A DNA stretch of 21,422 nt from a virus. The position numbers and the translations under genes are program-made. Positions within the stretch are counted from its first letter, which is position 1, and every line of letters begins with the position of its first letter. The notes under the pieces were generated by a model that did no database searches, was not told where the DNA came from, and was given only the letters and a program-made list of their open reading frames with translations. Below, in pieces: positions 15,410 to 20,634 of the stretch. Location of the stretch: IMG/VR virus record IMGVR_UViG_3300008459_000490, positions 1 through 21,422 of that record; one strand, written 5' to 3'.

Positions 15410-15555
15410 GTCTGCCCCCCTTGCTTAATCCACTGCTCGTAAGCCTGCTTAGGCGTCACGCCAAAAGCCTTGCAGCCGTTACCCATGCAGCGCCACAGCT
15501 CGTAGTCATGGCCGCAGTCGTTCCACTTGTAGGCTAGGTAGATGCGGGGTTTCAT
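15406..15555 (-). CDS. Small phage protein (49 aa), possible zinc site
   Basis: A 49-aa ORF: MKPRIYLAYKWNDCGHDYEL, WRCMGNGCKAFGVTPKQAYE, then QWIKQGGQT. The aromatic start, Cys14/His16/Cys23/Cys28 and the closing GVTPKQAYEQW match a widespread kind of tiny phage protein of unknown role (TPxxAYxxW ending). AAGGGGGG lies upstream and the stop overlaps the ninB ATG by four bases, so translation is well supported. It overlaps the 3' end of the preceding ORF by 50 bases in another frame. Confidence 0.72.
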   Translation of the reverse strand: MKPRIYLAYKWNDCGHDYELWRCMGNGCKAFGVTPKQAYEQWIKQGGQT

Positions 15556-15733
15556 TCGCCCCCCTTAACTTCTTGTATTCCTGCCGTGCCAGTTCCGTCA
15601 GCCCTTCCCATTCCGGCTCCAGCTCCTGCAATCGAGCCTTGACGTACTCGCTCCAGCCCTGCTGATTGGCGAGAAATGCGTACCATTGGGCTAGTTGTTG
15701 CGTGTGCCATTCCGTGCCTTTAAATGACCGCAT
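15506..15733 (-). CDS. Small hypothetical phage protein (75 aa)
   Basis: MRSFKGTEWHTQQLAQWYAF then LANQQGWSEYVKARLQELEP and a charged end. The W-aromatic, GWxxYVKARxxELE pattern is familiar from small early-region phage proteins without known function. It starts 14 bases inside the end of the upstream ORF and its last 50 bases overlap the start of the 49-aa ORF. The ribosome site is weak, so expression may depend on coupling. Confidence 0.6.
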   Translation of the reverse strand: MRSFKGTEWHTQQLAQWYAFLANQQGWSEYVKARLQELEPEWEGLTELARQEYKKLRGANETPHLPSLQVERLRP

Positions 15734-15950
15734 GGAGCTTCAGAGGCTCGCGTTCACGCAGACGGTCACGCCAGTGATCTGCCATTTCTGTGCAGGCTTC
15801 GTGAGTGCCAACCATCAAGGTGGCGTAATCAGACAAAGGCGCGTTGTCCATGAATCGCTGTTGGTTGTGCGCCAGCAGGTTTGCCAAGGGCTGCACATGG
15901 AAGTTGTTGGTCTTGTGTGACCATTCCAAAACGTATTGCGTTGTTTTCAT
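15720..15950 (-). CDS. Small hypothetical protein (76 aa)
   Basis: MKTTQYVLEWSHKTNNFHVQ then PLANLLAHNQQRFMDNAPLS and a charged helical end. The open frame extends further upstream, but the ATG at 15950 has AAAGGG nearby and lies 10 bases after the helicase stop, so it is the likely start. Not recognised; it is part of the early operon between the helicase and ninB. Confidence 0.62.
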   Translation of the reverse strand: MKTTQYVLEWSHKTNNFHVQPLANLLAHNQQRFMDNAPLSDYATLMVGTHEACTEMADHWRDRLREREPLKLHAVI

Positions 15951-15960
15951 GTCGGCCCTT

Positions 15961-16938
15961 TCAGATGTAGCGGTGTGGATATGGGTTGTGAAAGCACATG
16001 TTTGCTGCGCCCTTCTCACCTACGAATTGCCATGAATCGCGGTTGAACCAAAGGCAGATCAAAGGCTCACCGTCTTCGTTACCGTCGTAATTGCGCTGCT
16101 TGAAAACGCGCACGGTTGCGTCTGGTTCGTCCTTCTTGGTGGACTTGCCTTCTTTGGCTTCCAACTCCTTGGCCTTGTTGCGCCATACTCCAATCAGGTT
16201 GTCTGGCTGGTCAGCGATGGAACCGGAACCCTTGAAGTCAGACTTGTCCAGCGGGTCTGTCTCTTTGTTGCCCTTGCGCATGTGGTGGACTAGATGCACA
16301 TGGCAGTCGTAATCCTTGGCAATGGCTGTCATCTCGTCTACAAAGGCTTTTTGCCCGTTGTAGTCATCCTCGTTCTTGACGCACTTCGCCAGGTTGTCAA
16401 TGAAGATGTGCTTAATGCCCAGCTCCTTGGCGCAGTAGCGAGCCATGCCAATCACTAGCTCTGCATCCGTGGTGCCTTGCTGGTCGTACAGCCACAAGCG
16501 GCCATCACTCCAGTCGCCAAACTCGTCATAAAGCTGGTCGAGTGCTTCCAGCCCTTTAGCACCTTGGAATTCTGGAGAAAACGGGTTCATACCGTTGTAC
16601 ATACGGGTCATGCGCTCAAGGGTTCGCATTGGCTTCATCTCAAACGAAGCAATCGCTACTTTCTCGTCTTGGCCCATCAGGGACAGAGCCACTTGGCTGG
16701 TTACCAAGCTCTTACCGTGACCATTGACGCCACCCCAGATAGTCACCTCGCCATAACGGAAGTCAAAGCTGTCCTTCACCTTTTCCCAAGGCAGGTGAAT
16801 CCGGCGCTCTGTGTGCTTTGTGCGCAGGCGTTGCTTCATGTCGCCAACCCAAACACGAGCCTTCTTTACCTTCGCTTTTGCGTCTGTTTCTTTCAGGTAC
16901 GCAGCGAAATCAATATCGTCTGGCAGTAGTTCAGCCAT
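15961..16938 (-). CDS. DnaB-type replicative helicase
   Basis: A 325-aa RecA-fold helicase. From the chosen Met: Walker A GGVNGHGKS (69-77), SFEM with the catalytic Glu (99-102), Walker B HIFID (177-181), the HLVHHMRK motif (215-222) and a GSGSIADQPDN segment (237-247), all as in DnaB/T7 gp4 C-terminal domains. The first 50 residues are short, so there is no primase domain. The ATG at 16938 has GGAG six bases upstream and overlaps the previous stop; an earlier ATG at 16962 lacks this. It would unwind the fork after loading by the O-like protein. No separate loader gene (lambda P or DnaC type) is visible. Confidence 0.9.
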   Translation of the reverse strand: MAELLPDDIDFAAYLKETDAKAKVKKARVWVGDMKQRLRTKHTERRIHLPWEKVKDSFDFRYGEVTIWGGVNGHGKSLVTSQVALSLMGQDEKVAIASFEMKPMRTLERMTRMYNGMNPFSPEFQGAKGLEALDQLYDEFGDWSDGRLWLYDQQGTTDAELVIGMARYCAKELGIKHIFIDNLAKCVKNEDDYNGQKAFVDEMTAIAKDYDCHVHLVHHMRKGNKETDPLDKSDFKGSGSIADQPDNLIGVWRNKAKELEAKEGKSTKKDEPDATVRVFKQRNYDGNEDGEPLICLWFNRDSWQFVGEKGAANMCFHNPYPHRYI

Positions 16939-17305
16939 GTGTTGCTCCGTCAAAAATCTCAATCCAGCTATTTGGGTTTGTGTGGCGTTGGTGTGCGTCT
17001 ACGTGGCAACCGACAACCATTGCAGCGCCCGCGCTCTTGCAGGCTTCAAACATGGCCTTGGCGCGGCTTTCTGTGTTGCCAGATACGAAGACAACCAAGC
17101 CAACCAAGAACCGCAAATCCAGCGAACCAATGGAGTCCTTGTCCTCAATGGCAATGCAGGGCGCGTGTTGCTCCATCGGCTTGCCAGAGAGAGTTACGGG
17201 TGCATGCCAATCTCGGGTCAGTTGCGTAACTTCGTCGGACACGTAAACCGCAGCAGGTTTGCGTTTAGCCGTGCGCAGTGCGATCAATGGGGTGTGGCCG
17301 ATCAT
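16931..17305 (-). CDS. Hypothetical protein between O-like and helicase genes
   Basis: A 124-aa protein I do not recognise: MIGHTPLIALRTAKRKPAAV, with a central GSLDLRFLVGLVVFVSGNTE hydrophobic core and a C-terminal part containing several His and Cys (VVGCHVDAHQRHTNPNSW). The alternating pattern suggests a small alpha/beta fold. The ATG overlaps the O-like stop by one base (TGATG) after a run of six G, and its stop overlaps the helicase start by eight bases. Its place where lambda P would be makes a replication accessory role possible, but nothing shows helicase-loader motifs. Confidence 0.7.
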   Translation of the reverse strand: MIGHTPLIALRTAKRKPAAVYVSDEVTQLTRDWHAPVTLSGKPMEQHAPCIAIEDKDSIGSLDLRFLVGLVVFVSGNTESRAKAMFEACKSAGAAMVVGCHVDAHQRHTNPNSWIEIFDGATHG

Positions 17306-17991
17306 CAGATGCCCCCCGCAAATGCGCTGCTAACCTGCGCAGTGGCTGGCTGCACGTCTTCCCACCGGCGCTGATTCAGGTACGTGGATGGGTTAGGGAT
17401 GAACTGCCCACCGTCCTTCAGCCAATCAGTGCTTTGCGAGCGAGTCGCAATGTCGGCCAAGATGTTCACCAGTTCAGCAGGTTTGACCTTTGCGGCTTTC
17501 CATGCCTTCTCTGCGGCAGGCTTACCAACCTTCTTCGGATATGCAGAGTAGAAAGAATCGAACTCCACCGCGCTAGCGGTCTTCGCCTTCTTGTCTGTAT
17601 CTGTATCTGTATCTGTTCTGTTCTGTTCTAGGGCGTTACTTTTTTCTTCTGTAACGTTACATGCCTGTTGCTGCTTCTCTTTTTGTAGCGCACGATGCTT
17701 TGCCACCCTTGCTGCGCTGCTGTCAGATGCAAACTGACGCTTCTCCCAATTGAGAACATTCCATTGCTTATCAATGAAGCCTTTGGAGATGAAAAGAGCC
17801 TTGGTTTCTGCAAGCTCTGTTTCACTGATACGAAGCTGAAACGCTATCTCGTCTTCATGTAACGTTACAAGTGTGTTACTGCAACGCAGGCAAAGAATCA
17901 TCGTCAAACGACGTTGCATTGCCTCAGAAAGCATCTGAACCTTGGGGTCAGTTGCAAACTCAGAGTAAAGGCGAAACCACGGATTAGCCAT
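17305..17991 (-). CDS. Replication initiator, O-like
   Basis: A 228-aa protein. Residues 1-85 form a winged-helix DNA-binding domain (MANPWFRLYSEFATDPKVQM ... ISETELAETKALFISKGFID). A low-complexity linker follows (KEKQQQACNVTEEK ... RTDTDTDTDKK, about 100-135). The C-terminal domain, FDSFYSAYPKKVGKPAAEKA with WKAA and FIPNPSTYLNQRRWED, is shared by many phage replication proteins that recruit the helicase. The domain order is that of lambda O, which binds origin iterons within its own gene. The ATG overlaps the upstream stop (TAATG). The linker region in DNA carries tandem repeats and a palindrome, the candidate origin. Confidence 0.82.
   Translation of the reverse strand: MANPWFRLYSEFATDPKVQMLSEAMQRRLTMILCLRCSNTLVTLHEDEIAFQLRISETELAETKALFISKGFIDKQWNVLNWEKRQFASDSSAARVAKHRALQKEKQQQACNVTEEKSNALEQNRTDTDTDTDKKAKTASAVEFDSFYSAYPKKVGKPAAEKAWKAAKVKPAELVNILADIATRSQSTDWLKDGGQFIPNPSTYLNQRRWEDVQPATAQVSSAFAGGI
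17594..17661. other. Candidate replication origin inside the initiator gene
   Basis: Within the linker-coding part of the O-like gene the plus strand has three TCTGTA units (17594-17611), three TCTGT units (17612-17626), a T-rich stretch, then the perfect 12-bp palindrome TGTAACGTTACA (17650-17661). Lambdoid origins lie in the same place within O. The palindrome recurs at 17859-17870 in a different codon phase. The origin call is by analogy. Confidence 0.45.
17859..17870. repeat. Second copy of palindrome TGTAACGTTACA
   Basis: Identical to 17650-17661 and, with flanks, a 14-base inverted match (CATGTAACGTTACA). It lies in the winged-helix-coding part of the O-like gene, read as codons V-T-L, while the other copy reads C-N-V-T; the different phase argues that the DNA sequence itself matters. 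Likely a protein-binding site. Confidence 0.6.
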
Positions 17992-18167
17992 TACCGTGGT
18001 GCCTTCTCGCTGTTGGTCTGATAGCTCTTGGTGCTGAAGCTCTCGGGGTTCACCCGATTGGCTTTCAACAAAACTTCGCGCTCTGTCTCAATGCGGCCCC
18101 ATTGATTGATGACTTGAGATTTGCCTTGCCAATGAAAGGCCGAGAGGTTGTTCTTTGTCTGTGTCAT
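17991..18167 (-). CDS. Small hypothetical protein (58 aa) before the initiator
   Basis: MTQTKNNLSAFHWQGKSQVI, then NQWGRIETEREVLLKANRVN and a polar tail ending EKAPR. Its stop overlaps the O-like ATG by one base (TAATG) and its ATG lies three bases after the CII-like stop, so it fits the coupled operon. The ribosome site is weak. Not recognised. Confidence 0.62.
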   Translation of the reverse strand: MTQTKNNLSAFHWQGKSQVINQWGRIETEREVLLKANRVNPESFSTKSYQTNSEKAPR

Positions 18168-18170
18168 GTC

Positions 18171-18542
18171 TTAAGCTGCCTTCTTGAGTGCGAAAAGCTG
18201 TTGCTCCAGCTCGCGGATTTGTGCGTCTTTGGACTTGTCAACCAGATCGCAATTGAGGCGATAGGCTTCGTACTGAGCAGGGGCGCGATTGCCGCAGAGG
18301 GCCATCAAGTCCAAGCGCTTGTTGCTTGGAAAGTTGCCGCGACCTTTACGCAAACGGGAGAAGTGGCCCTTGTCGATTCCGAGTGCTTCGCGGATTGCTT
18401 CGTCGCTCAGGTTGGACAAGTTCATGCACAGATTCAGAGCTGCCAACTCGTCCTTGCAGTGGCTCACCAGCTCGGCAGGCACGTCTTCAGGGCGGCGCAT
18501 CTCTGCCATCAGTGGCATCTCTCGTTGCGAATAGTTGCTCAT
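18171..18542 (-). CDS. CII-like helix-turn-helix regulator
   Basis: A 123-aa protein. Residues 43-80 (LSDEAIREALGIDKGHFSRL followed by RKGRGNFPSN) make a clear helix-turn-helix like that of lambda CII and related phage regulators, and the end (IRELEQQLFALKKAA) is a short coiled coil suited to oligomer formation. The ATG at 18542 has GGAG six bases ahead; the longer open frame upstream runs through the cro-like gene and is rejected. Second gene after the early promoter, the place of cII. Directly upstream lie TTGA-N6-TTGA repeats of the CII-site type. The activator role is inferred. Confidence 0.7.
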   Translation of the reverse strand: MSNYSQREMPLMAEMRRPEDVPAELVSHCKDELAALNLCMNLSNLSDEAIREALGIDKGHFSRLRKGRGNFPSNKRLDLMALCGNRAPAQYEAYRLNCDLVDKSKDAQIRELEQQLFALKKAA

Positions 18543-18544
18543 GG

Positions 18545-18558
18545 TTGACTCCGGTTGA
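18545..18558 (+). promoter_or_regulatory. Possible CII-type activator site (PRE-like)
   Basis: Plus strand TTGA-CTCCGG-TTGA. Two tetramers spaced by six bases, in the direction of the repressor gene and touching the start of the CII-like gene, are the layout of lambda PRE (TTGC-N6-TTGC). A third partial unit (CTTCGG) follows. No good -10 is seen, as is usual for CII-dependent promoters. Confidence 0.45.
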
Positions 18559-18565
18559 CTTCGGT

Positions 18566-18603
18566 TTTGTTCAAAAAAAGGGGACAGTTGAGGCATGAAC
18601 AAA
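18566..18603. repeat. Inverted repeat after the cro-like stop
   Basis: TTTGTTCA (18566-18573) and TGAACAAA (18596-18603) are perfect inverse copies 22 bases apart, enclosing a run of seven A (plus strand) and GGGGAC. It lies between the cro-like and CII-like genes, the place of lambda tR1, but the layout (T-run inside the loop) is not that of a standard terminator. Confidence 0.5.
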
Positions 18604-18837
18604 TCACGCCTTAGCTGTCTCCTTCTTGTGTTTCTTGACCAACTCAGGCCAGATGGCTTGCCAGTCGTTAGGGCGCAGTTCAATGCGTGTGACTTGTCCG
18701 GATGTGGCCTTTTCAATCGAAACGCACAACTCAGGACTAGCGACCTTGCGGCCTGTAAGAACTTGATAGAGGTACTGCTCTGCAATGCCGCATTGGTTTG
18801 CGTATGCGAGTCGTACTGGTGGGCTGAATTTGTTCAT
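18604..18837 (-). CDS. Cro-like repressor
   Basis: A 77-aa protein, MNKFSPPVRLAYANQCGIAE onward, with helix-turn-helix QYLYQVLTGRKVASPELCVS and a following helix; this is the Cro/YdaS type. It faces the repressor-like gene across a shared operator region and heads the early operon, so it would lower repressor synthesis on entry to lytic growth. The ATG at 18837 is chosen because the predicted -10 (18845-18850) puts transcription start at or one base before it; the longer frame would begin upstream of the promoter. There is no ribosome site, which suggests a leaderless mRNA. Confidence 0.8.
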   Translation of the reverse strand: MNKFSPPVRLAYANQCGIAEQYLYQVLTGRKVASPELCVSIEKATSGQVTRIELRPNDWQAIWPELVKKHKKETAKA

Positions 18838-18844
18838 GTGCCAT

Positions 18845-18873
18845 ATTCTATCGTTTCGATAGATAAAGCACAA
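18845..18873 (-). promoter_or_regulatory. Early promoter PR
   Basis: Minus strand -35 TTGTGC (18868-18873), a 17-base spacer and -10 TAGAAT (18845-18850). A perfect 17-bp operator overlaps the -10 and spacer, so bound repressor would block polymerase. Drives the cro-like gene and the long early operon. Confidence 0.72.
18847..18863. promoter_or_regulatory. Operator OR1: perfect 17-bp palindrome
   Basis: TCTATCG-TTT-CGATAGA is a perfect inverted repeat and identical to 21068-21084, 2.2 kb away. Overlaps the PR -10. Expected target of the repressor-like and cro-like proteins. Confidence 0.8.
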
Positions 18874-18886
18874 GCGTTTCGATAGA
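18870..18886. promoter_or_regulatory. Operator OR2: half-conserved site
   Basis: The right half GTTTCGATAGA is identical to OR1, the left half diverges. Centre-to-centre distance to OR1 is 23 bases, about two helical turns, as in cooperative lambda operators. A third, weaker TTTCGCTAGA follows at 18891-18900 over the presumed PRM -10. Confidence 0.6.
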
Positions 18887-18896
18887 TTCTTTTCGC

Positions 18897-18902
18897 TAGA
18901 GT
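18897..18902 (+). promoter_or_regulatory. Possible PRM -10 for the repressor gene
   Basis: TAGAGT lies 7 bases ahead of the repressor ATG, so transcription would start at or beside the ATG. The -35 is poor (GCGTTT), as in activator-dependent PRM promoters, and OR2 covers the -35 area. Confidence 0.4.
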
Positions 18903-18909
18903 CCGAAAA

Positions 18910-19275
18910 ATGGAAAACGCAAAGAATCCAGACGTAGCCGCGCTACAAGCCCTATGCGATAAAGAGGGCGGCTATAAGGTTGTCGCCAAAGCAATAGGCG
19001 TTAATGACCAGTCGATCTATCAGATCGTCTCTGGTGTGCTGTTGCCCTCTGGCAGACCTAAGGGCGTCGGCCCTAGCCTGAAAGAAAAGCTAAACGCCAG
19101 GTATCCGGACTGGAACGGCCCCCGCAAGGAGTACGCATCTCAGTTCCCTACCAAGCCTAGTGATATGGCAATCAAGCTGGCGGCTGCGTTTGATCGCATA
19201 CCGGCAGACCCTGTAAAGCAGGCGAGAGCCTTTGCAGAAGCCTTCGCTGCTATAGAGAAAGCGCTAGGCACCTAG
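18910..19275 (+). CDS. CI-like repressor without an autocleavage domain
   Basis: A 121-aa protein. Residues 20-43 (GGYKVVAKAIGVNDQSIYQI then VSG) form a helix-turn-helix; the C-terminal half (PSDMAIKLAAAFDRIPADPV, ARAFAEAFAAIEKAL) is helical and may dimerise. At this length there is no room for the S24/LexA-type peptidase domain and no Ala-Gly cleavage site with Ser/Lys pair is seen, so RecA-driven self-cleavage is unlikely. It diverges from the cro-like gene across the operators, the cI position. No ribosome site precedes the ATG, in keeping with a leaderless message. A LexA-controlled gene overlaps its 3' end on the other strand. Confidence 0.72.
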   Translation: MENAKNPDVAALQALCDKEGGYKVVAKAIGVNDQSIYQIVSGVLLPSGRPKGVGPSLKEKLNARYPDWNGPRKEYASQFPTKPSDMAIKLAAAFDRIPADPVKQARAFAEAFAAIEKALGT

Positions 19276-19417
19276 CCTGCCACTCATCAAGTGATTTCTG
19301 GCTATTGAAGTACAAGACTGCTATGCCACGCTCACTCAGCCTAGCTATCTCGCTATCAATAGTTTTCTGGTCTTCCCCGTTCCTGACTCGGGTCAGGATT
19401 TGTACTTCTTCAATCAT
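19250..19417 (-). CDS. SOS-controlled small protein, candidate antirepressor
   Basis: A 55-aa acidic protein: MIEEVQILTRVRNGEDQKTI, then DSEIARLSERGIAVLYFNSQ and KSLDEWQARCLALSL. It looks like one small alpha/beta domain; no family recognised. GGAGG five bases ahead of the ATG at 19417 is a strong ribosome site (the longer frame would begin upstream of the LexA box). A near-consensus LexA box lies 13 bases upstream of the ATG. Its last 26 bases overlap the repressor gene's end on the opposite strand. By analogy with Gifsy-type antirepressors and Tum of phage 186, it may inactivate the non-cleavable repressor after DNA damage. The role is inference. Confidence 0.7.
   Translation of the reverse strand: MIEEVQILTRVRNGEDQKTIDSEIARLSERGIAVLYFNSQKSLDEWQARCLALSL
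19381..19398 (+). terminator. Hairpin downstream of the repressor gene
   Basis: TCCTGAC-TCGG-GTCAGGA, a perfect 7-bp stem with a 4-base loop, followed by TTTGTACTTCTT on the plus strand. It could end the repressor transcript about 105 bases after its stop. It lies inside the opposite-strand SOS gene and the T-run is short. Confidence 0.35.
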
Positions 19418-19430
19418 TTGCCCTCCGTAA

Positions 19431-19450
19431 TACTGTGTATTTATACAGTG
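19431..19450. promoter_or_regulatory. LexA (SOS) box
   Basis: TACTGTGTATTTATACAGTG matches the E. coli consensus TACTGTATATATATACAGTA at 17 of 20 positions, including both CTGT and ACAG ends with the exact N8 spacing. It lies 13 bases ahead of the 55-aa gene on the minus strand and contains its likely -10 (TATAAA). LexA would repress this gene until DNA damage. Confidence 0.85.
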
Positions 19451-19554
19451 TTTTGCAGGGCTTGTGCTGTCTTTTTGGTTCCATTTGAAAATCACAAAAA
19501 TCGGTAATCAGGCTTATCAAATTCAATGAATGCTGGATGCAAACACAGTGGAAG

Positions 19555-19571
19555 TGTTACAGGAAGTAACA
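19555..19571. repeat. Inverted repeat TGTTAC-AGGAA-GTAACA
   Basis: A perfect 6-bp inverted repeat with a 5-base spacer in the gap between the SOS gene and the 42-aa membrane ORF. Possibly an operator for the plus-strand genes that follow; no clear promoter core is visible beside it. The gap also has the 8-bp palindrome GACTAGTC near 19608. Confidence 0.45.
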
Positions 19572-19630
19572 ATAAGGGTAATCCCCCATTCGAGTGAATT
19601 TGACCGACTAGTCAACTAAAGGGAGTGTTT

Positions 19631-19759
19631 ATGGATAGCAATGAATTGCTGGTGGAGATCGTCAAGGCGCAGAACCGGACGAATGAAATTCTTTTGCAGC
19701 TTCGGTGGATTGGCGGGGTCTTGCTGGCCGTACTTATCTTGACCAAGTGCGCTGCTTAA
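19631..19759 (+). CDS. Small single-pass membrane protein (42 aa)
   Basis: MDSNELLVEIVKAQNRTNEI, then LLQLRWIGGVLLAVLILTKC and AA. A polar N-terminal helix is followed by one clear membrane span (about residues 25-39). AAAGGGAG five bases ahead of the ATG is a very good ribosome site. It lies beside the repressor in the region where temperate phages keep genes expressed in lysogens, so superinfection exclusion is conceivable. No family recognised. Confidence 0.65.
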   Translation: MDSNELLVEIVKAQNRTNEILLQLRWIGGVLLAVLILTKCAA

Positions 19760-19769
19760 GTTGCCACTT

Positions 19770-19976
19770 ATGAGCGACTCCGAAAACTACCTACTTAATC
19801 GGTGCCTTAGCTGCGGCTCTGAGAAGGTCAAAATCACCGGTGAACCTAAGTTCGCTGATACAAACATAGTCACTTGTACCCAATGTGGGGACTTTTGGAC
19901 AAATGCTGAGTTCAGCGCTATAAACTCTGAGCGTGTTCGCCAATTGCTCAAGGAAGACGGGGAGACTAACGGCTGA
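19770..19976 (+). CDS. Small zinc-ribbon protein (68 aa)
   Basis: MSDSENYLLNRCLSCGSEKV onward. Two knuckles, CLSCG (12-16) and CTQCG (36-40), about 20 residues apart, form a classic zinc ribbon; the rest is a polar helix (INSERVRQLLKEDGE). It follows the 42-aa ORF by ten bases. The ribosome site is weak, so translation may be coupled. Role unknown; such ribbons bind nucleic acid or protein partners. A minus-strand ORF (19791-20120) covers most of it. Confidence 0.6.
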   Translation: MSDSENYLLNRCLSCGSEKVKITGEPKFADTNIVTCTQCGDFWTNAEFSAINSERVRQLLKEDGETNG

Positions 19977-20120
19977 ACCATCGTTCACGGCTTCTGAGTA
20001 AGCCCTACTCACTTGGTTCCAAAACACGTCTGTGCTGGTGACCATTCGCACGACGCCGCCAATACGACAGTCCAAAAGATCGTTTATTTCCTCGCCTGCC
20101 AAATCATGGTTGTAAAGCAT
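19791..20120 (-). CDS. ORF with a diverged portal-protein segment
   Basis: A 109-aa frame, MLYNHDLAGEEINDLLDCRI onward. Residues 12-26 (INDLLDCRIGGVVRM) match residues 402-416 of this phage's portal (LDDLLDSRIGGIVRM) at 11 of 15 positions; the DNA agrees at 34 of 45, with most differences in codon third positions or conservative. The rest shows no portal likeness. AAGGAG seven bases ahead of the ATG is a strong ribosome site. Its 3' half lies antisense to the zinc-ribbon ORF, so at least one of them may end earlier or be unexpressed. It may be a remnant of a relative's portal gene or a small interfering protein. Confidence 0.45.
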   Translation of the reverse strand: MLYNHDLAGEEINDLLDCRIGGVVRMVTSTDVFWNQVSRAYSEAVNDGSAVSLPVFLEQLANTLRVYSAELSICPKVPTLGTSDYVCISELRFTGDFDLLRAAAKAPIK

Positions 20121-20334
20121 CTAGTTTCTCCTTGTCGTCTGTTAAGCTGGTTTTCTCTGGCGTCAAAACCGATTGATCGCGATCAGTTTTTCGATTTAGA
20201 CAGATCGCCGATCCATAGCACTGGGGATGAAAGCAAGGGCTGGTTGGTGTTCCAACCCATGAATGCCGCCCTAGTGATAAGCCAGTCTCGCCTAGACGCC
20301 ACTCATCAAATTTGTTTTGTTGATAGGGGTTCAT
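20104..20334 (-). CDS. Hypothetical ORF upstream of the portal-like ORF
   Basis: A 76-aa frame from the ATG at 20334: MNPYQQNKFDEWRLGETGLS, then cysteines and a charged end (TDDKEKLDALQP). The end codons supply the ribosome site of the next ORF and overlap it by 17 bases. No ribosome site ahead of its own ATG and no family match, so low confidence. It covers the only other long stretch without a clear plus-strand gene (19977-20339). Confidence 0.3.
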   Translation of the reverse strand: MNPYQQNKFDEWRLGETGLSLGRHSWVGTPTSPCFHPQCYGSAICLNRKTDRDQSVLTPEKTSLTDDKEKLDALQP

Positions 20335-20339
20335 AGTCA

Positions 20340-20597
20340 ATGCAGGTAAGTGCCGCTGAATTTATTGCCGTCATCATTGCGCTGGCTACTGGCTGTGTAG
20401 TCGCTATCGGGCTTGCTTGGCGTTGGCACAGCGAACTCAGAAAGTGCCAAGCCCTTCTGAACAAGGTGACTGAGGATCTGGAGTTCACTTCTGCTGAGTT
20501 GGCCGCGCTCAAGATAGTTGTAAACAGAGACAAGGCGTCCAAGTCTGATGGTTTCAATGACCCAATTGATTACGGGCCATCGCGCTACATTGCTTAA
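20340..20597 (+). CDS. Membrane-anchored coiled-coil protein (85 aa)
   Basis: MQVSAAEFIAVIIALATGCV begins one membrane span (about residues 7-26, ending VAIGLAWRW), followed by a heptad-rich helix (ELRKCQALLNKVTEDLEFTS) and a polar tail. Topology would put a coiled coil in the cytoplasm or periplasm. The ribosome site is weak (AGGGG far upstream). It resembles small phage membrane proteins of the spanin or exclusion kind in layout only. An opposite-strand frame exists but is less convincing. Confidence 0.55.
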   Translation: MQVSAAEFIAVIIALATGCVVAIGLAWRWHSELRKCQALLNKVTEDLEFTSAELAALKIVVNRDKASKSDGFNDPIDYGPSRYIA

Positions 20598-20634
20598 CCA
20601 GTTCATCTAAGCACCTCTGGTCAAAGGACACAAA

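Noticed and set aside
20013-20336. 107-aa plus-strand frame across the portal-like segment
   Set aside because: TTG start without ribosome site. The portal likeness is on the minus strand with silent-type changes, which favours the minus frame.
20337-20606. 89-aa minus-strand frame opposite the membrane-anchored ORF
   Set aside because: A GAGG lies near the start, but the plus frame gives a clean membrane span plus heptads while this one shows no coherent domain.
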